In this document: in pieces, positions 1-5,771 of the stretch | Layout of the letters: every line of letters starts with the position of its first letter | Position numbering within the stretch: position 1 is the stretch's first letter | Source: Candidatus Sumerlaeota bacterium | GTDB taxonomy: Bacteria; Sumerlaeota; Sumerlaeia; JADFCT01 | Length of the DNA stretch: 5,771 bases | Reading direction: 5' to 3' | Assembly: GCA_026398575.1 (NCBI GenBank) | Contig: JAPLSP010000229.1 | Coordinates: 1-5,771, forward strand | Position numbers and translations under genes: made by a program | The notes under the pieces: generated by a model | What the model was told of the DNA's origin: nothing | Seen by the model: the letters and a program-made list of their open reading frames with translations, nothing else | Database searches by the model: none

Positions 1-2418
1 GAACTCTTTGTTCAGCTGCTTGGACATCGAATCGGCGAAGTAGTTGACGTTGTAGGCGTGCTTGGCGTCCGGTCGCAGGCGTTCGAGCAGTTTGTTGGCC
101 TCCTGGCCGCAAATGGGAGTTCCCAATGTCTCTTCGACCAGCAGGACGTAGCGCAGGATGCCAATGATCGTATAGAGCTCTTCGGTTGAAAGGGACATCG
201 TGAAGCGCTCTTCCTCGGTCATCTGCACGTTTTCGGCGTCAATCCGCGGCATGTAGCCGAGGTGCTGCAGCTCGCGCGACACTTTGCGCAGGTCCACGTT
301 CGGAATCAGCAAGACCAGCTTTTCATCATAGAAGCTCTTGACGAATTCGGCCAGCCGCTTCTGATTGCGCAGCGCCTCCATGACGATCGGATCGTCCACC
401 GAGATATAGCCGCCGCAGAAAGCCAGGTTGACCTCGCCGTGCTTTTCGCTGCACTCGGCGATCAAATGGCGCACGGTGTCGGGCAGGCCGGAATAGGAAT
501 GCTCGGTGAAGAAATGGATGATGTCTTCGCTGCGAATGCCTTTGTCCATCGCCTCGCGCAGCGATTCCTTGGTGACGACAAAGGTGGACATGATGTCCAC
601 GGCCCGGATATCGGCGATTTCATTGAGGTGATAAAAATGCCGCAAACGCAGATCGGGCGGCGCCAGGATTTCCAGGTTTGGCTGAACGGTGAATTTTTCG
701 GCGCTGAAAAGCAGCGGAATATCCTCCATGTTGCGATTCTCGAACATGGCGCCCGGCTCGGCGTAAGGGCCGTCGAGGATGAACTGCCCCATGCCGGTCA
801 GCTTGAAATAGCACCGCAGATCGTCCACCGAGGTCACGGCTTTGCGCCCGACTTTGCGCGGCGTTTTCTGCGTGGCAATTTTGCGGGAACCCAGCACGTC
901 GAGGGCGCCGGGCTGATACAATCCCAGCCGCACAAGCCCCAGCCAATACAGGCACTCGACGACGACCGATTCCACGATCAGGCGCGTGTGACGGCGGAAC
1001 TTATCCTGCGCGGGCGATACGACGTGGCGCGGGATATGCAGCTCGATCTGCGGCGTCACGTTTTCGGCGAACGCCGCCAGGTTGATCCAGCTGCTGTGAG
1101 GGATGGAGGCGATGTTCTGGAGGACGATCTTGCGCAACTCGGGCATATTCATCAGCACGGCGACGGGAACGTCGGTATGCATGACGTCGCCCTCGAGGTA
1201 TTCCTCGTTCCATTCGGTCGTGGACATCCAGAAGGCGAACAGGTCCTGATAGCAGCGAATGCCGTCGTCCAGCCATCGTACGAAGCTGTTCGAGACGCGC
1301 CAGGCCTTGCCGACCGGGACGAGCAGTTTGCGGCTGACCAGGAACAGCCCGAGGAACGCGGCGTACTTGATCGTTTTGTTCGCGCTCAGAAGCGGCAGAA
1401 TTTTCTTGAGGTCGTTTTTGCCGATTCCGCCGTTGCTCAGCGGCCGCACCGTGTTGCGGTTGATGTACGAAGCGAAGACGACCATGTCGCGCAGCAGGGC
1501 ATGGGTGTTTTCAAGAAGAATCTTGGGCTGGTCGTTGCGATCCATCAGCGACACCGTGTCCAGTTCGCGCAGGGACCGGTTGTCGGCGGCAAACTGGCTG
1601 ACGATGATGTGATAGATATCGCGCGGGATCATCAGCAGGTTGTTGTATTTGTTGTCGCCCGTCTCGGCCGTGAAGACCAATCCGCTGGTGTAGATCAGGT
1701 TGTTGATGTATTCGGCCTTGGAATGGTCATACCGCTTCTGCATGCCGATATCCAGCAGATCGCGGAAGACGCAGACGCCCTTGCGTTCGACCAGCATCCG
1801 GAACAGCTCGCGCTCATTATCCGGCAGGTTGGAGATATACGATCGCAATTGCCCGGGCTTGAGCAGGAAATCGCGGATCATGTTGATGACGTAGTGCCGC
1901 TTCTTGGACTCGAGCGTGAGGCCCAGGCCGCGCGTGGCAATATGCATGAGCTGAGGCGCGGGCAGGTCTTTGAGGAAGTCGCCCAGATAGCCTTCCCAAT
2001 AGGGAGGCAATTCGATGAAACGCAGATAGGGCTCCGGAACGCCGATGAGCCTCATCTTCTCGGCCTGCTGGCTCAGATCGTCGCAGAAGACGAACCCTTT
2101 GCGCGTCAATTCGGCGACCAGCTGGCGCACGGCTTCCCGGTTTCCGGCCATCTGCCGGCGCACGACTTCCTCTTCGGTCAGGTCGCCGCCGTGGATCGCC
2201 AGGAAATAGACCAGGTCTTTTTCATCTTCCGTCAGCCGCTCGAAGACCATGCGGAAATACGGTTGGAACTGCAGCCGCGGATAGAGAAAGCCGACCAAGC
2301 CCTCATGCCATTGATCTTCATCTTCAACGGGATGCTCCGGCGGCATGATATCCCAAAAGCGGATAATGCTTTCGAGAGTTTCCACGGACTGTTCGCGAAG
2401 TATGGATTTTAGCTTCAT
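1..2418 (-). CDS. XPB-partner protein with winged-helix-like N-terminus and C-terminal XPB/Ssl2 N-terminal-like (Helicase_C_3) domain, partial at the left edge
   Basis: Reading the minus strand from the ATG at 2418-2416 gives 806 uninterrupted codons with no stop before the window edge, so the C-terminus is missing. Residues about 62-114 and 189-240 look like helix-rich winged-helix units (for example LTEDEKDLVYFLAIHGG and LPDNERELFRMLVERKG). Residues about 565-715 form a domain of the Helicase_C_3 (XPB/Ssl2 N-terminal-like) type, beginning FTVQPNLEILAPPDL and including a DDP (665-667) and a DEK (688-690). I see no Walker A or DEAD/DEAH box, so this is not itself a helicase. The start is well supported: AGGGG lies 8 bases upstream, and the ATG overlaps the helicase stop as ATGA, implying translational coupling. 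The neighbour order matches mycobacterial Rv0861c-Rv0862c, where the second gene is a conserved protein of unknown function. A regulatory or structural partner of XPB is inferred. The family call is strong; the biochemical role is unknown. Confidence 0.88.
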   Translation of the reverse strand, partial: MKLKSILREQSVETLESIIRFWDIMPPEHPVEDEDQWHEGLVGFLYPRLQFQPYFRMVFERLTEDEKDLVYFLAIHGGDLTEEEVVRRQMAGNREAVRQLVAELTRKGFVFCDDLSQQAEKMRLIGVPEPYLRFIELPPYWEGYLGDFLKDLPAPQLMHIATRGLGLTLESKKRHYVINMIRDFLLKPGQLRSYISNLPDNERELFRMLVERKGVCVFRDLLDIGMQKRYDHSKAEYINNLIYTSGLVFTAETGDNKYNNLLMIPRDIYHIIVSQFAADNRSLRELDTVSLMDRNDQPKILLENTHALLRDMVVFASYINRNTVRPLSNGGIGKNDLKKILPLLSANKTIKYAAFLGLFLVSRKLLVPVGKAWRVSNSFVRWLDDGIRCYQDLFAFWMSTTEWNEEYLEGDVMHTDVPVAVLMNMPELRKIVLQNIASIPHSSWINLAAFAENVTPQIELHIPRHVVSPAQDKFRRHTRLIVESVVVECLYWLGLVRLGLYQPGALDVLGSRKIATQKTPRKVGRKAVTSVDDLRCYFKLTGMGQFILDGPYAEPGAMFENRNMEDIPLLFSAEKFTVQPNLEILAPPDLRLRHFYHLNEIADIRAVDIMSTFVVTKESLREAMDKGIRSEDIIHFFTEHSYSGLPDTVRHLIAECSEKHGEVNLAFCGGYISVDDPIVMEALRNQKRLAEFVKSFYDEKLVLLIPNVDLRKVSRELQHLGYMPRIDAENVQMTEEERFTMSLSTEELYTIIGILRYVLLVEETLGTPICGQEANKLLERLRPDAKHAYNVNYFADSMSKQLNKEF

Positions 2419-4190
2419 GATTTTGTCCCCTGCTTTTTGCCTTTGGGCCCTTCTCCATTTGCGCTGGATTTCACTCCAGGGCCGCCCGCCTCGTCAAGGA
2501 TTGTTTGTATTTCATAGCGGTAGCCCTGTTCTGTCAAGAACCTTTGGCGGTTCTGGGCAAAATCCTGATCCTTGCTGTCTTTGGTGACCAGCGAATAGAA
2601 ATGCGCCATGTTGCCTTCGGCCTTGGGCCGCAGCAGGCGTCCCAGGCGCTGGGCCTCTTCCTGGCGCGATCCGAACGTGCCCGAAATTTGAATCGCCACG
2701 CTGGCGTCGGGCAAATCTACGGCGAAATTGGCCACTTTCGAAACGATGAGGATTTTTTGGCGGCCGGATTTGAAATCGCCGTAGAGCTTCTCACGCTCGT
2801 CATTCGGCGTCTTGCCTGTGATGATCGGGCCTTTGAACCGTTCTTGAAGGCTGTGCAGCTGGTCCAGATACTGGCCAATGATCAGGATGTTGTCGCCTTT
2901 GTGTTTCTCAATCAGGGTTTGGACCAGATCGAATTTGCGCGGATTCTCCGAGGCAATGCGGTATTTGACCTTGGTATCGGCCACGGCGTATTTCGACCGC
3001 AACTCTTCGGGCAGCGCGACGCGAATCTCATAGCATGAAGCCGTGGCGATCCAGCCTTGTCCTTCCAGCTTCTTCCACGGCGCGTCATATTTCTTCGGCC
3101 CGATGAGGCTGAAAACGTCGTCTTCCTTCTCGTCCTCGCGCACCAGGGTCGCGGTCAATCCCAAACGGCGCTTGCCCTGGATTTCGGCGACGGCGCGAAA
3201 GACCGGCGCCGGCAGGAGGTGGACCTCATCGTAAATGATCAGGCCCCATCGGCCATGCTGGAACAATGCCATGTGCTCGAACGGCGACGTGCGCGTCTTG
3301 CGCCACGTCATCATCTGATACGTGGTGATGACCACCGGCCGATCGCGCTGGCGCTCGCGTTCCGCTTCCTTGACGTCGCCGCTGTATTCGCCGATCTGGT
3401 CGGACATCAGGGTCGTCTTGTCCAGCAGTTCGGCCTTCCACTGGCGCAGCGCCGTGATGTTCGTGCTCAGAATCAGGGTATGCTGCTTGAGCTTGGCCAT
3501 CACGCCGATGCCGATGACCGTCTTTCCCGCTCCGCACGGCAGCACGAGGACGCCGCTGCCGCCGCGGCTGTGTCCGGCGGCATGGAAGATTTCCACGCCG
3601 TCGCGCTGATAGTCGCGCAGGCTGAAGGGCTTGCCGGAGAGCGCAATGGGCCGCATTTCGACGTCCAGCGGCATGCCTTCGACGTATCCGGCCAGATCCT
3701 CGACGGGAAAGCCGATCTTGATCAACGCCTGCTTGATGCGCCCGCGCATGTCGCTCTTGACGATCAGGCGCTTCTCGTCCATGCGCTCTTCGATGTAGTC
3801 TTCCATGCCGCGCGTATTGATGATCTGAAGGATGAGATTCGGATCGTCGGCCAGGAGAATCAGCCTTCCGGTTCCCTCTTCTTTGGACAGCTTCAGGCGT
3901 CCGAAGCGGCTCGTTTGGTCGCGGATGTCATGGGTGATATTTTGCGGGATATCATATTTGGAGTATTTCTCGAGGTCCACGATGATTTCGTCGGCCGTAT
4001 GTCCTGCGGAAGCCGCATTCCAAAGCGAAAGCGGCGTGATGCGATAGGTATGAAAATATTCCGGGCATTTGACCAGTTCGGCGAACTTGGCCAATGCGTC
4101 GCGAGCGTCTTCATATTGGGGATTGCGCTCCTCCAGGAGAATATCCCCGTTGCTTTGTACTACGATCGGATTTTCAGGTTTGATGCCCAT
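2415..4190 (-). CDS. xpb: XPB/Ssl2 (ERCC3)-type 3'-5' DNA helicase, superfamily 2
   Basis: Complete 591-residue protein, close to the roughly 540-residue mycobacterial XPB plus a tail. ATP-dependent DNA unwinding is known for this family. Residues 9-101 are the XPB N-terminal domain (VVQSNGDIL, then TYRITPLSLWNAASAGHT), followed by a second N-terminal region to about 170. The motor follows: LRDYQRDGV (191-199), Walker A LPCGAGKT (217-224), STNITALRQWK (motif Ia, 242-252), DEVH box (321-324), LTAT (345-348), and directly after it the XPB-characteristic RED (351-353). In helicase domain 2 are SKVANFAVDLP (484-494) and motif VI QRLGRLLR (514-521). Residues 572-591 are a basic, low-complexity tail. 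The start fits the family (MGIKPENPIVVQS), and an in-frame TAG at 4208-4210 rules out a longer protein. No good Shine-Dalgarno precedes the ATG; AAAGGAG lies 30 bases away. The gene overlaps its partner by 4 bases. A role in DNA repair or transcription-linked DNA opening is inferred from family knowledge. Confidence 0.97.
   Translation of the reverse strand: MGIKPENPIVVQSNGDILLEERNPQYEDARDALAKFAELVKCPEYFHTYRITPLSLWNAASAGHTADEIIVDLEKYSKYDIPQNITHDIRDQTSRFGRLKLSKEEGTGRLILLADDPNLILQIINTRGMEDYIEERMDEKRLIVKSDMRGRIKQALIKIGFPVEDLAGYVEGMPLDVEMRPIALSGKPFSLRDYQRDGVEIFHAAGHSRGGSGVLVLPCGAGKTVIGIGVMAKLKQHTLILSTNITALRQWKAELLDKTTLMSDQIGEYSGDVKEAERERQRDRPVVITTYQMMTWRKTRTSPFEHMALFQHGRWGLIIYDEVHLLPAPVFRAVAEIQGKRRLGLTATLVREDEKEDDVFSLIGPKKYDAPWKKLEGQGWIATASCYEIRVALPEELRSKYAVADTKVKYRIASENPRKFDLVQTLIEKHKGDNILIIGQYLDQLHSLQERFKGPIITGKTPNDEREKLYGDFKSGRQKILIVSKVANFAVDLPDASVAIQISGTFGSRQEEAQRLGRLLRPKAEGNMAHFYSLVTKDSKDQDFAQNRQRFLTEQGYRYEIQTILDEAGGPGVKSSANGEGPKGKKQGTKS
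2427..2431 (-). promoter_or_regulatory. Shine-Dalgarno site of the XPB-partner gene
   Basis: The minus strand reads AGGGG, then 8 bases, then the ATG at 2418. The site lies within the last codons of the helicase gene, so ribosomes finishing the helicase can start the partner at the ATGA overlap. This fixes the partner start at 2418. Confidence 0.65.
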
Positions 4191-4266
4191 TTGCTTTGTT
4201 GACTTGTACTAGCGTCAAAACTCCTTTAATAAATTGTGTATCGCTTTTATGAAACCGCCCCATCAT
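4174..4266 (-). other. Possible 30-codon leader ORF overlapping the xpb start
   Basis: On the minus strand an ATG at 4266-4264 opens a 30-codon frame (beginning MMGRFHKSD) ending at TGA 4176-4174. The helicase ATG at 4190 lies inside it, in another frame, shortly before its stop. Since the helicase lacks a clear Shine-Dalgarno, re-initiation after this ORF is conceivable. The ORF itself has only a weak ribosome-binding site and matches nothing I know. It may be chance. Confidence 0.2.
4199..4218. repeat. Small inverted repeat TTGAC-N10-GTCAA just upstream of xpb
   Basis: The plus strand shows TTGAC at 4199-4203 and GTCAA at 4214-4218, separated by ten bases that contain GTAC. It ends 8 bases before the helicase ATG. 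It could be an operator half-site pair or a weak RNA hairpin at the ribosome-binding region. It does not match the LexA boxes I know. Five-base arms can occur by chance, so confidence is low. Confidence 0.25.
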
Positions 4267-4301
4267 AGGCGCTCAAAAGGCAATGATACATGGGAAATCA
4301 T
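4263..4301 (-). other. Possible 12-codon leader peptide in the mtnA-xpb gap
   Basis: The minus strand has GGAG (4309-4306), four bases, then ATG at 4301-4299 and a 12-codon frame MISHVSLPFERL ending in TGA at 4265-4263. The ribosome-binding site is good, but so short an ORF is expected by chance, and no run of regulatory codons is apparent. Confidence 0.15.
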
Positions 4302-4320
4302 GCTTCTCCGAATGATTCCC
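4292..4320 (-). other. Stem-loop in the leader region of xpb
   Basis: Plus-strand arms GGGAAATCAT (4292-4301) and ATGATTCCC (4312-4320) are complementary over nine pairs with one extra A in the first arm, around a ten-base loop. No T-run follows on either strand, so a simple intrinsic terminator is unlikely. On the minus strand it would fold in the RNA between mtnA and xpb. Confidence 0.35.
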
Positions 4321-4371
4321 CGGCTTCGTCAAGACACTGGCCGAAACCAAATCCCCATAAATCAATGATCT

Positions 4372-4409
4372 TTGCTCTCGGAGCGGGACATTGTCCGCGC
4401 CAAGAGCAA
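4372..4409 (-). terminator. Long stem-loop 25 bases after the mtnA stop; possible terminator or RNA-stabilising hairpin
   Basis: Plus-strand arms TTGCTCTCGG (4372-4381) and CCAAGAGCAA (4400-4409) pair over ten positions with one G-U type pair. An inner stem GCGGGAC/GTCCGC (4383-4389 with 4393-4398) continues it with one bulged base and a three-base loop, giving about 16 pairs. It lies between mtnA and xpb. There is no T-run downstream on the minus strand (AAAGATC follows), so it is not a classical Rho-independent terminator. It could protect the mtnA 3' end or end transcription without a U-tract. Confidence 0.45.
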
Positions 4410-4434
4410 GACTTGCAAGCGAAAAAACTTCCCC

Positions 4435-5592
4435 TTATGAATTTTCTTTGAATAACGCTGCCAAAGAACGCAAAAACGGCGGGCGGGCAATGCCTTTTTC
4501 GGTGATAATGGCGGCGATATTGGCGGCAGGGGTCATGTCGAATGCAGGATTGAAGACGTTAATCCCATCTGGAGCGATGGCAATTCCGCCCCACGAGGTC
4601 ACTTCCTTTGCGTCGCGTTCCTCGATGGGAATCCGGGCGCCGTCGCTCAGCGAAAGGTCAATGGTTGAAAGCGGCGCGGCGACATAGAAGGGAACGCCGT
4701 GTTCCCTGGCCAGAATGGAAAGCCCATAAGTGCCGATTTTGTTGGCCGTATCGCCATTGGCAGCGATCCGGTCGGCGCCAACGATGACCAGATTGACCTT
4801 GCCCTGGCGCATGACGGTTGCGGCCATGTTGTCGCAGATCAGCGTCACGGGCACGCCGAATTCCTTCAGTTCGAAGCAGGTAATGCGCGCGCCTTGCAGC
4901 AAAGGGCGGGTTTCGTCGGCAATCACGGAAACCTGCCTGCCTTGTTCGCGGGCGGCATAGATTCCGGCCAGGGCCGTCCCATAGCCGGCCGTGGCCAGCC
5001 CGCCGGCATTGCAGTGCGTCAGGACGGTGGCGCCATCGCCGATCAATGTGGCGGCATGGCGGCCAATGGCATGGCAGGTCTCAAGGTCTTCGTTGAGGAT
5101 GGCCTGGGCTTCCTGCAGTATCCGAACCTTGAGGGCGGCGACCGGCAGCGAGGCGTTTTCGCGGGCCGTGCGCGTCATGCGGTCCAGCGCCCAAAACAGA
5201 TTCACGGCCGTAGGACGGGAAGTTTTGAGATAGCTTGCTACTTTTTCCAGTTCCGAATAAAAATTTTCAAAATCTTCAGCAAGAGAATCCTTCACGCCAA
5301 GATAAGCCCCAAACGCCGCCGCGTCGCCAATCGCCGGCGCGCCGCGAACGCATAACCGCTTGATGGCGTCCCACATCTGCTGAGGGGTTTCAATCCGCAG
5401 ATACTTCTTCTGGCCGGGCAACAAAGTTTGATCTAAAAGCCGGACCGCGCCGTCGTCCCAAGCCAAAGTAACAAGTTCCGAGTTCCGAGTTCCGAGGTCC
5501 GAGTTCTGGGAGGCGAGTTCCGAGTTCCGAGTTCCGAGTTCCGAGTTCTGGGAGGCGAGTTCCGAGTTCCGAGTTCCGAGTTCCGAGTTCAT
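4435..5592 (-). CDS. mtnA: S-methyl-5-thioribose-1-phosphate isomerase with repeat-encoded N-terminal extension
   Basis: This cytoplasmic enzyme of the methionine salvage pathway converts 5-methylthioribose-1-phosphate to 5-methylthioribulose-1-phosphate. It is homologous to eIF2B-alpha-type subunits. The protein has 385 residues. The family core starts near residue 42 (VTLAWDDGAVRLLDQT), leaving about 344 residues, the usual length. Family signatures seen are RGAPAIG (83-89), THCNAGGLATAGYGTA (192-207) with the expected catalytic Cys194, DETRP (226-230), QGAR (233-236), CDNMAA (253-258), GADRIAANGDTANKIGTY (272-289) with the expected catalytic Asp274, and NPAFD (348-352). All key residues are present, so the enzyme should be active. 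Residues 2-40 are repeats such as NSELGTR and NSELASQ, read from a heptamer tandem repeat, and have no family counterpart. The ATG at 5592 is chosen because AGAAGGA lies four bases upstream and a TAA closes the frame just above it. A TTG at codon 43 would give a normal-length protein but is less well placed. No other salvage genes are adjacent. Confidence 0.96.
   Translation of the reverse strand: MNSELGTRNSELASQNSELGTRNSELASQNSDLGTRNSELVTLAWDDGAVRLLDQTLLPGQKKYLRIETPQQMWDAIKRLCVRGAPAIGDAAAFGAYLGVKDSLAEDFENFYSELEKVASYLKTSRPTAVNLFWALDRMTRTARENASLPVAALKVRILQEAQAILNEDLETCHAIGRHAATLIGDGATVLTHCNAGGLATAGYGTALAGIYAAREQGRQVSVIADETRPLLQGARITCFELKEFGVPVTLICDNMAATVMRQGKVNLVIVGADRIAANGDTANKIGTYGLSILAREHGVPFYVAAPLSTIDLSLSDGARIPIEERDAKEVTSWGGIAIAPDGINVFNPAFDMTPAANIAAIITEKGIARPPFLRSLAALFKENS
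5476..5590. repeat. Heptanucleotide tandem repeat (TTCCGAG)n with 42-base higher-order unit, inside the 5' end of mtnA
   Basis: Sixteen consecutive 7-base units plus a final TTC. On the plus strand the order is three TTCCGAG, GTCCGAG, TTCTGGG, AGGCGAG, four TTCCGAG, TTCTGGG, AGGCGAG, four TTCCGAG. The larger unit is therefore six heptamers (42 bases), made of four TTCCGAG plus TTCTGGG and AGGCGAG. I find no stop codon in any of the six frames of the tract. On the minus strand it encodes NSELGTR and NSELASQ heptapeptides at the start of mtnA. Heptamer tandem repeats of this kind are usually intergenic; here the tract is translated. Confidence 0.95.
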
Positions 5593-5596
5593 ATAT

Positions 5597-5603
5597 TCCT
5601 TCT
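5597..5603 (-). promoter_or_regulatory. Shine-Dalgarno site of mtnA
   Basis: The minus strand reads AGAAGGA, four bases, then ATG at 5592-5590. It is the only good ribosome-binding site near the gene start. It lies outside the tandem repeat, which argues that translation really starts before the repeat and includes it. Confidence 0.6.
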
Positions 5604-5741
5604 CTTTACGTTAGAGTTTACAGTTCGCCAATCACATTCCTCATCGCTCATATTCATAAATACGACACCACAAAATCACCGCGAGCACTTATTTTGGAAG
5701 TAAAGATTTATGCGGATAGGAGCGGCGCCAGCATTTGGAGT

Positions 5742-5759
5742 GCGGTTGCTTGCTGCCGC
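5742..5759. repeat. Imperfect GC-rich hairpin, probable copy of a dispersed palindromic repeat
   Basis: GCGGTTGC (5742-5749), TT, GCTGCCGC (5752-5759) form an eight-position stem with one G-T pair and one mismatch. The flanks GGAGT on the left and TTTAGC on the right, with GGCGCC nearby at 5724-5729, give the look of a mobile intergenic palindrome rather than a gene. The remainder of 5593-5771 shows no convincing gene; an mtnA promoter is expected there, but I could not pick clear -35 and -10 boxes. Confidence 0.35.
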
Positions 5760-5771
5760 TTTAGCTACGCC

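Noticed and set aside
262..2412. 716-codon plus-strand open frame
   Set aside because: It is in exact codon register with the minus-strand partner gene, so it stays open merely because that gene avoids TTA, CTA and TCA codons. Its product is rich in H, Q and D with no recognisable domain, whereas the minus strand gives a coherent protein.
3057..4202. 381-codon plus-strand open frame
   Set aside because: It is in exact antisense codon register with the XPB helicase, whose motifs are unmistakable. The antisense product has no recognisable domain.
4262..4396. Sigma-70-like boxes upstream of xpb (minus-strand TATGAT at 4267-4262; TTGCAA-N17-GACAAT overlapping the hairpin)
   Set aside because: TATGAT has no good -35 at 16-18 bases. 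The other pair matches only 4 of 6 in each box and overlaps the long hairpin. Neither is better than chance in this A+T-richer gap.
4699..5355. 218-codon plus-strand open frame
   Set aside because: It is the antisense shadow of mtnA in codon register, with no domain features.
5476..5590. CRISPR-like array
   Set aside because: The units are contiguous heptamers without unique spacers, so this is a simple tandem repeat.
5710..5771. Start of a possible divergent plus-strand gene (MRIGAAPAFGVRLL...)
   Set aside because: Only 20 codons are visible, the ribosome-binding site (GGAAG nine bases upstream) is weak, and the sequence coincides with the hairpin repeat, so it is more likely a spurious translation of a repeat.

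Overview
This looks like a bacterial chromosome segment with moderate-to-high G+C. All three protein genes lie on the minus strand, so they read from the right end of the window to the left. The lineage cannot be fixed from this window. A bacterial XPB helicase followed directly by its usual partner protein is known from actinobacteria (M. tuberculosis Rv0861c-Rv0862c) and from scattered other phyla. The moderate base composition and the heptanucleotide repeat inside a gene fit a non-actinobacterial or candidate-phylum genome better, but that is inference.

Layout, in the direction of transcription. At 5593-5771 is a short non-coding stretch; its outer end holds an imperfect hairpin that looks like one copy of a dispersed repeat. 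At 5592-4435 is mtnA, methylthioribose-1-phosphate isomerase of methionine salvage. The first 40 or so codons of mtnA are almost entirely a heptamer tandem repeat (5476-5590) read in frame, giving a low-complexity N-terminal extension before an otherwise normal enzyme. At 4434-4191 is a 244-base gap with two stem-loops, two possible short leader ORFs and a small inverted repeat. At 4190-2415 is a complete XPB/Ssl2-type superfamily 2 DNA helicase. At 2418-1 is a large XPB-partner protein, overlapping the helicase by four bases (ATGA) and running off the left edge after 806 codons without a stop. Its reading frame is fully open but unterminated in this window.

The helicase and its partner almost certainly form a translationally coupled pair. 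Comparing the two proteins shows that the C-terminal part of the partner (about residues 565-715) is homologous to the N-terminal part of the helicase (about 9-165). The partner also carries apparent winged-helix segments near its N-terminus. This layout recalls eukaryotic TFIIH, where XPB is held by p52 through related domains. A stable XPB-partner complex in DNA repair or transcription-linked DNA opening is the most interesting hypothesis here. MtnA is a metabolic gene with no evident functional link to the pair.

The long plus-strand open frames (262-2412, 3057-4202, 4699-5355) are antisense shadows in exact codon register with the real genes and are not annotated.
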